A stretch of DNA of 64,000 bases, taken from NCBI RefSeq assembly GCF_000520995.1, contig NZ_JACA01000045.1, positions 1-64,000 of the forward strand, read 5' to 3'. Origin of the DNA: Aquimarina macrocephali JAMB N27 (lineage in GTDB: Bacteria > Bacteroidota > Bacteroidia > Flavobacteriales > Flavobacteriaceae). The notes under the pieces are model-generated. The model ran no database searches, was not told the DNA's origin, and saw nothing but the letters and a program-made list of their open reading frames with translations. Made by a program: the position numbers and the translations under genes. Shown piece by piece: positions 1 to 8,704 of this stretch (position 1 is the stretch's first letter; every line of letters begins with the position of its first letter).

Positions 1-1274
1 CAAATACCGTTTTTATACAGAACCGAAATAATTTTGCTTCCAAAACCAGGAAGAATACGATAACTATTCTCACGTCTAATGATATCAAGCATACCAATGC
101 AGATGATGTCATGGGGTTTGCTCAAAACAATGATTTATTTTATTTGTCAGGAATAGATCAGGAAGAAACAATATTGGTATTATACCCAGATGCTTATAAG
201 CCAGAAAACAGAGAAATTTTGTTCATAAAAGAAACTAATGAACATATTAAGATCTGGGATGGTGAAAAATTAACTAAAGAAGAAGCGTATCAGATTTCTG
301 GGATAAAACGTATAGAATGGCTACACGATTTTGAAAAAATACTTCAATTAATGGCCTTCGAAGCAGATGGTTTTTATTTAGGACACAACGAGCACATAAA
401 GCGAATTACATATAACAAACAAACACAACAGGATCGAATGATTAACTGGTGTAAAGAAAAATATCCTTTGCATCAGTATCATCGAGCCGCCAAAATTACA
501 AGAGCTTTACGTCCTGTTAAATCAAATGAAGAGGTAACACTAATACAAAAAGCTGGAGATATTAGTATCGAAGGTTTTTATAGGGTGCTCAAAACAGTAA
601 AACCAAACTGCAAAGAGTATGAATTAGAAGCAGAATTAACGTATGCACTCCTTAAAAATGGAGGAACAAGACATGCTTTTAAACCTATTGTAGCTTCAGG
701 AAAAAATGCTTGTGCATTACATTATAATACCAATGATAATACTTGCCAGGATGGTGATATGATACTGCTGGATTTTGGAGTTTGCTATGGTAATTATAAT
801 AGTGATACAACACGTTGTATTCCTGTAAATGGTAAATTTTCAGATCGACAAAAAGAAGTATATTCTGCGGTTCTTTATTGTTTAAAAAAAGGAAGTAAGT
901 TACTTAAGCCGGGAGTTATCCCAGCAGATTATGAAAAACAAATGGCCAGTTTAGTCGAAGAGCAACTTATCAAAATCGGATTACTTGATGCTTCTGAAAT
1001 TGCTACTCAAAACCCGGATAAACCTTTGTATAAAAAGTATTTTATGCATGGTACAGCACATCATCTTGGATTAGATGTTCACGATGTAGGTTTGTACTCC
1101 AGGGCCTTAGAATCAGGGATGGTACTTACTTGCGAGCCCGGCATCTATATTCCTGAAGAAGGAATAGGTTGTCGCCTCGAGAATGATTACCTCATTACAG
1201 AAACCGGAAACATAAATCTCACACAAGCTATGCCTATAGAAATTGAAGAAATTGAAAAGTTGATGACGGTATAG
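1..1274 (+). CDS. Xaa-Pro aminopeptidase (M24B, aminopeptidase P type), 5' end outside window
   Basis: The reading frame is open from base 3 to the stop at 1274, so the start codon lies before the window; the first ATG at 111 is internal. Translation upstream of it (VFIQNR, TSNDIKHTNAD) matches the aminopeptidase P N-terminal domain, followed by FAQNNDLFYLSGIDQEET. The C-terminal pita-bread domain shows the dimetal ligands in LLDFGV, NSDTTR, HGTAHHLGLDVHD, CEPGIYI and CRLENDY. The enzyme would remove an N-terminal residue preceding proline and is probably cytoplasmic. It sits 23 bp before a second M24 peptidase, probably one operon, beside hydroxyproline and DPP genes, so peptide-proline salvage is its likely job. 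Confidence 0.93.
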   Translation, partial: NTVFIQNRNNFASKTRKNTITILTSNDIKHTNADDVMGFAQNNDLFYLSGIDQEETILVLYPDAYKPENREILFIKETNEHIKIWDGEKLTKEEAYQISGIKRIEWLHDFEKILQLMAFEADGFYLGHNEHIKRITYNKQTQQDRMINWCKEKYPLHQYHRAAKITRALRPVKSNEEVTLIQKAGDISIEGFYRVLKTVKPNCKEYELEAELTYALLKNGGTRHAFKPIVASGKNACALHYNTNDNTCQDGDMILLDFGVCYGNYNSDTTRCIPVNGKFSDRQKEVYSAVLYCLKKGSKLLKPGVIPADYEKQMASLVEEQLIKIGLLDASEIATQNPDKPLYKKYFMHGTAHHLGLDVHDVGLYSRALESGMVLTCEPGIYIPEEGIGCRLENDYLITETGNINLTQAMPIEIEEIEKLMTV

Positions 1275-1297
1275 TATTAATTACAAAATTATAAATT

Positions 1298-2518
1298 ATG
1301 AATGCATTAGGAATAGGCGGTTCTACTATCGAAAAAGAATTAAATGCTATACAGCCAAAAGCTCATCTTGCCAAACCCATTCAAAAAGAAGAATTTCAAG
1401 CCAGAATACATAAAGCTTGTAATCTTATGAAAAAGCAGGAAATTCCTGTAGTATATCTGCATGCAGGAACAAATCTATTTTACTTTACAGGAATGCGATG
1501 GAATCCGAGTGAGCGAATGGTCGGAGCATTACTATTTCCTGATGGTGAAGTGCATTATATAGGTCCTAAGTTTGAAGAAGGAACTATTTTGGATTTCATG
1601 TCAATAAAAGGCCCTGTTCATTGCTGGGAAGAACATGAAAGTCCATATACCTTATTTGTGAATATCCTTAAAAAGAAAAATATTAGTGGTAAGGATGTGG
1701 CTATGGATGAAGCAACACCCTTTTTTATTATTGATGGAATCCTAAAAGAACAATCCATTTATCATCTGATTAATGCAAAACCGATTACAGCAGGTTGTAG
1801 AATGATAAAATCTGAAGCAGAAATTGCCATCATGCAAACTGCTATGGATATTACTATGGAAGTGCAAAAAGCTGCAGCAAGAATATTGAAACCTGGAATT
1901 AGTGCTAAAGAAGTTACTGGTTTTATTAATGAAGCTCATAAACGATACGGTATTCCTTCGGGATCATACTTTTGTATCGTATTATTTGGTGTAGATTCCT
2001 CTTTCCCCCATGGCGTAAAAACACCAAAAAACCTTGAGCAAAACGAAGTAGTACTTGTAGATACAGGATGTGTCTTGCATGATTATATTTCAGATATTAC
2101 CCGAACATATGTGTATGGTGAAATCAATGAGTTACAGCGTAAGATATGGAATCTTGAGAAAGAAACTCAACTCTCTGCGTTTGCTGCTGCTCAATTAGGA
2201 AAACCATGTTCTGTAATAGATGATGCTTCAAGAAAAACATTAGAAGCCAAAGGTCTTGGTCCTGATTATAAATTACCGGGATTGCCTCACCGCACCGGCC
2301 ACGGAATCGGATTAGATATCCATGAATGGCCATATATAGCGAGACATGAAGAGGCGATTCTTACATCTGGAATGTGTTTTAGTAATGAACCTATGATTTG
2401 CGTACCCGATGAGTTTGGTATTAGATTAGAAGATCATATCTATATGACCGACGAAGGACCAAAATGGTTTACGCAACCTGCGCATTCAATTGAAGATCCT
2501 TTTGGTTTATCTCTGTAA
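1298..2518 (+). CDS. M24 family Xaa-Pro peptidase
   Basis: A 406-aa metallopeptidase with a creatinase-like N-terminal domain (NLFYFTGMRWNPSERM) and a C-terminal M24 catalytic domain. The five metal ligands appear in order: VDTGC, SDITRT, GHGIGLDIHEWP, NEPMI and RLEDHI. It resembles bacterial Xaa-Pro dipeptidase/aminopeptidase annotations rather than methionine aminopeptidase, which is much shorter. No signal peptide is visible, so it should be cytoplasmic. It follows the first M24 gene by 23 bp and ends at a strong bidirectional terminator facing the hydroxyproline operon. Exact substrate (Xaa-Pro dipeptides or longer peptides) cannot be read from sequence. Confidence 0.9.
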   Translation: MNALGIGGSTIEKELNAIQPKAHLAKPIQKEEFQARIHKACNLMKKQEIPVVYLHAGTNLFYFTGMRWNPSERMVGALLFPDGEVHYIGPKFEEGTILDFMSIKGPVHCWEEHESPYTLFVNILKKKNISGKDVAMDEATPFFIIDGILKEQSIYHLINAKPITAGCRMIKSEAEIAIMQTAMDITMEVQKAAARILKPGISAKEVTGFINEAHKRYGIPSGSYFCIVLFGVDSSFPHGVKTPKNLEQNEVVLVDTGCVLHDYISDITRTYVYGEINELQRKIWNLEKETQLSAFAAAQLGKPCSVIDDASRKTLEAKGLGPDYKLPGLPHRTGHGIGLDIHEWPYIARHEEAILTSGMCFSNEPMICVPDEFGIRLEDHIYMTDEGPKWFTQPAHSIEDPFGLSL

Positions 2519-2534
2519 ACAGATACAGGACAAA

Positions 2535-2580
2535 CAAAACTATCCCAAAGTATTATCGATGATACTTTGGGATAGTTTTG
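2535..2580. terminator. Bidirectional rho-independent terminator
   Basis: A perfect 19-bp stem (2535-2553 with 2562-2580) has an 8-nt loop and is flanked by A- and T-rich tracts. It lies between the convergent M24 gene (stop 2518) and the trans-3-hydroxyproline dehydratase gene (stop 2585), so it can end both transcripts. Confidence 0.85.
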
Positions 2581-2584
2581 TTTG

Positions 2585-3649
2585 TTACCTAAAAATGAAT
2601 CCGTTTTTCATAGGATCATCGGGATCAATCATAAAAGTATGCATTCCTGTAATGTGCGCTGTTCCTTCAACCTGTGGTATTACCGCTTTATAGGGGCCGT
2701 ACTCTTCTTCAGAAATAACAGAACCCTTAAATACAGAATCTGTGATACTTTCTATAGTCATCGTATCTCCATACTGTATTTCATTTCTCATTTTGTGTAT
2801 TGCCATTCTACCAGAAACCCCTGATCCCGTAGGACACCGATCGACTTCTCCTTCAGCAAAAATGCATACATTTCTACTGTCAATATTTTCTTTTGTAGAA
2901 TCTCCAATAAAAATGGTACCGTATAAAAAACTAAGATCTTCTTCGTAAGGATGTAAAATATTAGAATCTTGCTCCATTACGGCATATTTTATATCCATTC
3001 CTTTGGCAATTAGCATTCTATATGAATTTGAAGTCAAATCAAAATCAAAGTTGTTTTTAGCCATATCTACATATGCATAAAAAGCGCCTCCGTATGCTAG
3101 ATCATAAATTACTTCTCCTATACCGTCTACCTTTACTTTTCTATCCAATCCAACTACAAAACTGGGAACGCAATGAAAACGAACTCCGGTCACTTTTCCA
3201 TTTTTTACTTGTGCATAAGAAATGATTCGACCACAAGGAGCATCAATTTTTATGGTATTATCTCCTTCATTATAATCTATCCAGTTCATCTCTACAGCCA
3301 ATGTAGAAATCGCAATAATAGCATGACCGCACATGGTGCTATATCCTTCATTGTGTATAAACATGATACCAAAATCCCCATCATCATCATTAGGCGGTAG
3401 TAAGATACATCCATACATATCGGCATGACCGCGAGGTTCAAACATAAGTGAGGTACGTAAATGATCATAATGCTCTTTACAATATCTTCTGTATTCTAAT
3501 ACCGAATTTCCTTTCAGTTCGGGAAAACCATCAACAATAACCCTAAGGGGTTCTCCTCCTGTATGCATATCTATTGTTTTGATTTGCAACCAATCTTCTT
3601 TTGGCTTGAAATCGATATTTCTTAGGATATTTTGATAAGTTTTACTCAT
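2585..3649 (-). CDS. Trans-3-hydroxy-L-proline dehydratase (proline racemase superfamily)
   Basis: A 354-aa proline-racemase-fold enzyme. The N-terminal signature is IDMHTGGEPLR, and the first catalytic cysteine is C107 in TMCGHAI. At the second catalytic position, where racemases and 4-hydroxyproline epimerases have Cys (SPCGTG), this protein has Thr274 (CPTGSG). The Cys/Thr pair is the known mark of trans-3-hydroxy-L-proline dehydratase, which makes delta1-pyrroline-2-carboxylate. The upstream gene, overlapping by 8 bp, encodes the matching reductase, which strongly supports the call. An extra Cys272 lies two residues before Thr274. Together the two enzymes would turn 3-hydroxyproline, a minor collagen residue, into L-proline. 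Confidence 0.88.
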   Translation of the reverse strand: MSKTYQNILRNIDFKPKEDWLQIKTIDMHTGGEPLRVIVDGFPELKGNSVLEYRRYCKEHYDHLRTSLMFEPRGHADMYGCILLPPNDDDGDFGIMFIHNEGYSTMCGHAIIAISTLAVEMNWIDYNEGDNTIKIDAPCGRIISYAQVKNGKVTGVRFHCVPSFVVGLDRKVKVDGIGEVIYDLAYGGAFYAYVDMAKNNFDFDLTSNSYRMLIAKGMDIKYAVMEQDSNILHPYEEDLSFLYGTIFIGDSTKENIDSRNVCIFAEGEVDRCPTGSGVSGRMAIHKMRNEIQYGDTMTIESITDSVFKGSVISEEEYGPYKAVIPQVEGTAHITGMHTFMIDPDDPMKNGFIFR

Positions 3650-4601
3650 GTGTATATTTATTATAGTAATAAGTAGCTGCTGCTAAATCTTCGAGGGCAT
3701 GTCCTACAGATTTAAAAATAGTTATTTCACTATCACTGGTTCTTCCTTGTTTAGCCTTAGAGCAGAGTTCGAATAAATCGGCTCCGATATCACCTTCTTT
3801 TAGAATACCTTCTTTAAGAGGAATAACAATATCTCCACTTTCTTTAAGTCCTCCCTGAAAAGTATCCACAAAGACAGTCGCTTTTTTTATACTTTCATTA
3901 TCAGCTTCACGCATATCTTTTTTGTAAGCTCCAACCAAATCTACATGCTGCCCGGTTTTTAAGTATTTACCCAAAACCAAAGGAGTTTTAGATAATGTTG
4001 CGCAGGATATAATATCTACTTCAGAAATTTTTTCTTCTATTGTATGTATGGCATGAATTTCAAAATCTTCTCCTTCTAATTCAGTTGATATTTTTTTAGC
4101 TTTTTCATAATTCCTCCCCCAGATATAAACTGTTTTAATGGGTCTTACGCTAGCATGCGCTTTAATTAGGTTAGTAGAGAGTGCTCCTGTTCCAATCATT
4201 AATAAGGAAGAAGCATCAGTTTTAGATAAATACGATGATGCCAGGGCAGATGCCGAAGCTGTTCGTTTTACGGTCAAACTTTTTGCTTCCATTATAGCTT
4301 TTATGGTACCCTTGATGGCGTCCATATATAAATATGTACCTTGGATCGAAGGTAGATCAAACTGACCGTTTTCTGGACTTACCGTTACAACCTTAACTCC
4401 TGCCTCTTTACCAGGATTCCAGGCTGGCATCAATAGTAAAGTAGAGTCTTCCTGAACCGCTGGATTTGGAAAATCATGATGATGGCGCATGGGCACCAGA
4501 ATAGAATTTGACGCAAATTTGTCTTTTAATTCGGCAATTAGCTCATTAAAATTAGTGTTGTTTTCAATAAAATCGGTACTGACCTGAACAATTGTATCCA
4601 T
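3642..4601 (-). CDS. Delta1-pyrroline-2-carboxylate reductase (ornithine cyclodeaminase/mu-crystallin family)
   Basis: A 319-aa member of the ornithine cyclodeaminase/mu-crystallin family. An N-terminal substrate part (LLMPAWNPGKEAGVKVVTV) precedes a Rossmann nucleotide-binding segment (LLMIGTGALS around residue 140; VYIWGRN follows). The family includes cyclodeaminases, alanine dehydrogenases, ketimine reductases and pyrroline-2-carboxylate reductases. Being first in a two-gene operon with trans-3-hydroxyproline dehydratase makes the reductase assignment most likely: it would reduce pyrroline-2-carboxylate to L-proline with NAD(P)H. It is cytoplasmic and diverges from a secreted peptidase across a 143-bp promoter region holding a palindromic motif. 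Confidence 0.85.
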   Translation of the reverse strand: MDTIVQVSTDFIENNTNFNELIAELKDKFASNSILVPMRHHHDFPNPAVQEDSTLLLMPAWNPGKEAGVKVVTVSPENGQFDLPSIQGTYLYMDAIKGTIKAIMEAKSLTVKRTASASALASSYLSKTDASSLLMIGTGALSTNLIKAHASVRPIKTVYIWGRNYEKAKKISTELEGEDFEIHAIHTIEEKISEVDIISCATLSKTPLVLGKYLKTGQHVDLVGAYKKDMREADNESIKKATVFVDTFQGGLKESGDIVIPLKEGILKEGDIGADLFELCSKAKQGRTSDSEITIFKSVGHALEDLAAATYYYNKYTHE

Positions 4602-4676
4602 AGATTATAAATGTAAACAAATCCCAATTCGTAATGACATACTAACTCAAATGTTATTAAAATGATATTATTCTTA

Positions 4677-4692
4677 GGTAATATAGTATCAC
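4677..4692. promoter_or_regulatory. Candidate operator, shared with the DPP IV gene
   Basis: The 16-mer GGTAATATAGTATCAC contains an imperfect palindrome, GTAATA-N3-TATCAC. It lies in the divergent intergenic region between the pyrroline-2-carboxylate reductase (start 4601, minus) and the lipoprotein peptidase (start 4745, plus), about 22 bp upstream of a possible -7 box TATCTTTA (4714-4721). An exact copy occurs upstream of the DPP IV gene at 8500-8515. Regulation of the peptide-proline genes by one transcription factor is inference. Confidence 0.5.
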
Positions 4693-4744
4693 TAAGTCAA
4701 TACTCTTTTAGGCTATCTTTAAAATATTAAAAACTATTCATTTT

Positions 4745-6043
4745 ATGAATCGAGCTAAGTATATAGTATTACTACTTCTTGTTAGTCTTTCTCTTTTTTC
4801 TTGTAAAAGTTCATTGCCACCTGCTACCGAGATATCCTTTGAACAAAAATTAAAGAATGTATTCCCTACTGCAGAGATAAGTGAAATAAAGGTGAATGAT
4901 CATTTTACAGAATCGTATCGGTTGATATTAAAACAGCCATTAGATCATAATAATCCAGATGCAGGAACTTTTGATCATTATGTATATGTATCACATTCTG
5001 ATTATTCGCAACCCACAGTATTAGTTACGGAAGGATATTCTGCAAAACACCAAACATATGAATTGAGCACCTTGCTAAAAGCAAACCAGGTTATGGTAGA
5101 ATATCGATTTTATGGAAAATCAAGGCCTAATCCAATTCCATGGGAGTACCTGACCAATGATCAGGCAATTCAGGATTATCATCTTCTGGTTATGAAGCTA
5201 AAAAAAATATACACTAACAAATGGATTTCTACAGGAATAAGTAAAGGAGGGGAGACGGTATTGATTTATAAATCACAGTACCCAAAAGATATGGATGTTG
5301 CTGTTTCTTATGTTGCTCCTTTGATCAATACTCGTGAAGATCCAAGAACACAACAACATATTAATACTGTTGGAACCAAAGAGTGCAGAACTAAGATCAC
5401 TAATTTTCAACGATTATTGTTAACTCGAAGAGAGGCTCTTTTGAAGGAAATTGATCAGCATTCCAGAAAAAAGAAAATGAGTTTTACAAAAGTATCACCA
5501 GAGGAGGCTCTTGAATATGCAGTATTAGAATTTCCTTTTTCATTTTGGCAATGGGGAGGAAAGTGTGATGAAATTCCTGATGGGCATGCCGACGCTGCCA
5601 CCTTGTTTACCTATCTTAATAAAGTGGTAGGAATCGGCTTCTATAATGATAAAACATATCATGATTTATTACCTTCTTATTATCAACATATGGTAGAACT
5701 TGGATATTATGGATTTGATAGTGCTCCTGTACAGGATTTAATTAGAGTAGTAAAACAGCCAACTAATATGAGATTTGCTCCAAAAAATATTCCTATGACT
5801 TATGATCAAAATTATATTAAAAAAGTTAGAGATTATGTAGAGAATAAAGGCGATCATATCATTTATATTTATGGAGAATATGACCCGTGGGGAGCTTGTT
5901 CACCTAGCCCAAAACCTCATGTAAATGCTTTAAAAATGGTATTTCCTATGGGGAGTCATAGTACTAGAATTAAAAATTTCTCAAAAGAAGATCAGAGAAA
6001 AATCTATGAGAAGTTACAAGCATGGTTGTCAAAAGGTAACTAA
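4745..6043 (+). CDS. Lipoprotein prolyl tri/aminopeptidase, serine peptidase S28/S37 type
   Basis: A 432-aa protein with a lipoprotein signal (lipobox ending at Cys20, LSLFSCKSS), so it is probably anchored to the outer membrane. It has an alpha/beta-hydrolase fold of clan SC: MVEYRFYGKSRP around 117-128, nucleophile Ser166 in TGISKGGET, acid in YGEYDPWG and His in GSHSTR near the C-terminus. This layout matches the S28 (prolyl carboxypeptidase) and S37 (PS-10 tripeptidyl aminopeptidase) families, which act next to proline. I cannot separate the two by eye. Its neighbours, a DPP IV and proline/hydroxyproline genes, fit a role in trimming collagen-like peptides. A candidate operator lies 53 bp upstream of the start. 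Confidence 0.82.
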   Translation: MNRAKYIVLLLLVSLSLFSCKSSLPPATEISFEQKLKNVFPTAEISEIKVNDHFTESYRLILKQPLDHNNPDAGTFDHYVYVSHSDYSQPTVLVTEGYSAKHQTYELSTLLKANQVMVEYRFYGKSRPNPIPWEYLTNDQAIQDYHLLVMKLKKIYTNKWISTGISKGGETVLIYKSQYPKDMDVAVSYVAPLINTREDPRTQQHINTVGTKECRTKITNFQRLLLTRREALLKEIDQHSRKKKMSFTKVSPEEALEYAVLEFPFSFWQWGGKCDEIPDGHADAATLFTYLNKVVGIGFYNDKTYHDLLPSYYQHMVELGYYGFDSAPVQDLIRVVKQPTNMRFAPKNIPMTYDQNYIKKVRDYVENKGDHIIYIYGEYDPWGACSPSPKPHVNALKMVFPMGSHSTRIKNFSKEDQRKIYEKLQAWLSKGN

Positions 6044-6060
6044 GCTATTTTTGCAACAAA

Positions 6061-6099
6061 TTTTAAGCCTGTAATATATTTTATACTACAGGCTTAAAA
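6061..6099. terminator. Bidirectional terminator
   Basis: A 13-bp perfect stem (6061-6073 with 6087-6099) begins with TTTT and ends with AAAA, with a 13-nt loop. It lies between the convergent peptidase gene (stop 6043) and DPP IV gene (stop 6152). Confidence 0.75.
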
Positions 6100-6151
6100 T
6101 TAATAACTGATGATGGATTTAATACATTTTTAAAATCTGAAATTCAAAGCT

Positions 6152-8404
6152 CTATTTTCCTCCGCCTGGTAAATTTGTCTTAAGATAATGGGTTAGTGTT
6201 TCTCGTAAATGTCTAGAGGTGTTTTTTCCTTCATATATACCATGAGATCGATTAGGATACGATACCATAGAGAATATTTTATTATGACGAATAAGCTCAT
6301 TAGCCAGTACTTCTATACTTTGATAATGAACATTATCATCTCCTGTCCCGTGTATCAATAATAAATCTCCTTTAAGATTTTTGGCAAAATTAACCGGAGA
6401 TCCTTTTTTATAACTTTCGGGCATGAGTTGTGGGATTCCCGAGTATCGTTCCTGGTAGATATTGTCATATAATCTTTGATCGGATACCGGAGCTACTGCC
6501 ATTCCCATTTTATAAATTTCGGGATACCTAAATAAAGCGTTAAGGGTCATAGAACCACCACCGCTCCATCCCCAGATACCAATGCGATCTGGATCTACAA
6601 AATCAAACATTTCAATGATTTTTTTTGTTCCTTGAGCTTGATCTGAAGAGGAAAGAACACCAATTTGTCCATACACACATTTTCTCCATTCTCTTCCTTT
6701 AGGACCAGGAGTGCCTCGGTTATCAATACTCATTACAATATATCCTTGCTGGGATAGCATCGTATGCCATAAATAGTTACTTCCGCCCCAGGAATCTAAT
6801 ACAGTTTGAGACCAAGGTTCGCCGTATACATGAAATAACACAGGGTATTTTTTTGATGGATCAAACCCTATAGGTTTGATCATATAGGCATCTAGTGATG
6901 TGCCATCATCTAATGAGATCTTAAAAAACTCTTGTGGATTGTGATCTATAGCTGCTATTTGTTTTTTCAGTTTTTGGTTAGAGACCAAAGTTTTAATCAC
7001 TTTGTGATCGGGTAAAGAAATAATATCTGTAGTAGGAGGAAGGCCAGATTTAGAATAGGTATGCTGAGCAAATTTTCCGTTTGGAGCAATACGATATCGA
7101 TGCGTTCCCGGTTGATCTTTTGGCGATAATCTTTCTGCTTTTCCTTTTTTATTAAGCTTAGTTCTATACAGATATCTTTGTGTAGCATTTTCTGGACTTG
7201 CCATATAGTATAACCATCCGTTTTTTTCGTCGATTAATTCAATATTAATCATATCTGAATCGGTAGGAGATACTTGGGTTTCATTACCATCTTTAACAAG
7301 ATAAAGAGCTTTCCATCCACTTTTTTCACTTACCCAGGTAAATGTACTGGCATCGTCTAGATATTTAAAATCATCTACTGCTTCTAACCAGGCAGTCTCT
7401 TTATCTTCATAAATTATCTGAGTATTCCCATCCAGAGCATTGCAGAGTGTTACTTTATTATGATTTTGTGCTCTGTTGAGGTGTTGCAGAAGCAATGATT
7501 TAGAATCTGGTTTCCAAATCATCCTGGGAATATATTGGTTGCTGGCATCTCCTGATAGTTTCATCCAGGTTGTGGATCCTCCAGATGCATTAACTACCCC
7601 GACTTTTGCTTCAGACGGTTTTTCTCCTGCTTTAGGATATTGTACTGGTATGGTATACGAATAGATAGAATCTGTAGTATTGATCATAAGAAAATTCTTA
7701 ATCTTACTGGCATTGATTCTCCAGTATGCAATCTTACTACCATCGGGACTCCACTTAAAACCATCTCTACATGAGAACTCTTCTTCATATGCCCAATCAA
7801 AAGTTCCGTTAATGATCTTATCTGTTCCGTCTGTTGTTAATGCAGTGATATTTCCATCGGTTAGTGATTCGATATAAATATTGTGCTCTCTTACATATCC
7901 TACCTTATTTCCATCTGGTGAAAACTTGGCAAACATAAGCGAAGATGATTTTGCCTTTGCACCGCCCAGTTTGGTCAGTTTTTTTGTTTTTAAGTGTAAT
8001 ACCCAATAATCTCCTTTGGTGTTATATCTCCATACTCTCGAAGAGTTTGTGAATAATAAGACTTTACTTTTATCGGTAGACCAGATATAATTCTCTATAG
8101 ATAATGGAGTGTTTTTTCCCTCAGGAATCATCCATTTAGCTGGGATTAAAATACTTTGCTCTCCTGTTTTGGTATCTGTTTTAATAATATCATAATACCC
8201 TTTGTTTTCTGAAGAAGTTACCAAAGTAGTATATGAGTCTCCTCCTTCGAACCATTTTAAGGTTTTTGATCGCTCTAAAGAAAAAGTATTACTACTGAAG
8301 ATTTGTTCTAGTGAAAGTTTTGATTGTTGAGCAGATATGATGCTTACATTCAGTATAACAAGGAATATGCAGCAAACCTTTTTGATCGTATTATAATGTA
8401 TCAT
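6152..8404 (-). CDS. Dipeptidyl peptidase IV (S9B), secreted
   Basis: A 750-aa protein with an N-terminal signal peptide (hydrophobic VCCIFLVILNVSIISA). It has the two-domain layout of DPP IV: an N-terminal beta-propeller carrying the double-Glu motif DWAYEEEF (residues 203-210) that binds the substrate amino terminus, then the S9 catalytic domain. The nucleophile is Ser614 in GWSGGGS; the acid is in GTGDDNVHYQ and the His in NRSHGIYEG. The usual GWSYGG has Gly in place of Tyr here. DPP IV removes X-Pro dipeptides in the periplasm or at the cell surface, feeding the adjacent Xaa-Pro and hydroxyproline enzymes. Length is normal for the family. A -7-like box CAAAGATA (8451-8458, read on minus as TATCTTTG) precedes the start. 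Confidence 0.93.
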   Translation of the reverse strand: MIHYNTIKKVCCIFLVILNVSIISAQQSKLSLEQIFSSNTFSLERSKTLKWFEGGDSYTTLVTSSENKGYYDIIKTDTKTGEQSILIPAKWMIPEGKNTPLSIENYIWSTDKSKVLLFTNSSRVWRYNTKGDYWVLHLKTKKLTKLGGAKAKSSSLMFAKFSPDGNKVGYVREHNIYIESLTDGNITALTTDGTDKIINGTFDWAYEEEFSCRDGFKWSPDGSKIAYWRINASKIKNFLMINTTDSIYSYTIPVQYPKAGEKPSEAKVGVVNASGGSTTWMKLSGDASNQYIPRMIWKPDSKSLLLQHLNRAQNHNKVTLCNALDGNTQIIYEDKETAWLEAVDDFKYLDDASTFTWVSEKSGWKALYLVKDGNETQVSPTDSDMINIELIDEKNGWLYYMASPENATQRYLYRTKLNKKGKAERLSPKDQPGTHRYRIAPNGKFAQHTYSKSGLPPTTDIISLPDHKVIKTLVSNQKLKKQIAAIDHNPQEFFKISLDDGTSLDAYMIKPIGFDPSKKYPVLFHVYGEPWSQTVLDSWGGSNYLWHTMLSQQGYIVMSIDNRGTPGPKGREWRKCVYGQIGVLSSSDQAQGTKKIIEMFDFVDPDRIGIWGWSGGGSMTLNALFRYPEIYKMGMAVAPVSDQRLYDNIYQERYSGIPQLMPESYKKGSPVNFAKNLKGDLLLIHGTGDDNVHYQSIEVLANELIRHNKIFSMVSYPNRSHGIYEGKNTSRHLRETLTHYLKTNLPGGGK

Positions 8405-8499
8405 TAACCGGAAGTTTAATTTTAAAGAGATATCTAATTTGGTGATTTCTCAAAGATATAGTGATATCTAATTGATTTGATACAATAAGTTAGCTAAAT

Positions 8500-8515
8500 G
8501 TGATACTATATTACC
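8500..8515. promoter_or_regulatory. Candidate operator, second copy, upstream of DPP IV
   Basis: On the minus strand this is GGTAATATAGTATCAC, identical over 16 bp to the element at 4677-4692. It lies 96-111 bp upstream of the DPP IV start and about 41 bp beyond the likely -7 box at 8451-8458. The rest of the 300-bp gap 8405-8704 shows no further gene. Confidence 0.5.
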
Positions 8516-8704
8516 TTTTTTGATGCTTTTTTGTTAAAAAATATGAGAAAATAATACTCTGTTTTTGATTCAACTTAACTTCAGCATATAAGAATCCTTT
8601 TAAAAAATCACTTTGGCTTAGCTTAAGTCAAAAGGATAAGTACTACGTGTTACTGTAGCTTTTTTAAAAGTTTTTCTATTAGAGATACGATACTCTAAAA
8701 TAGA

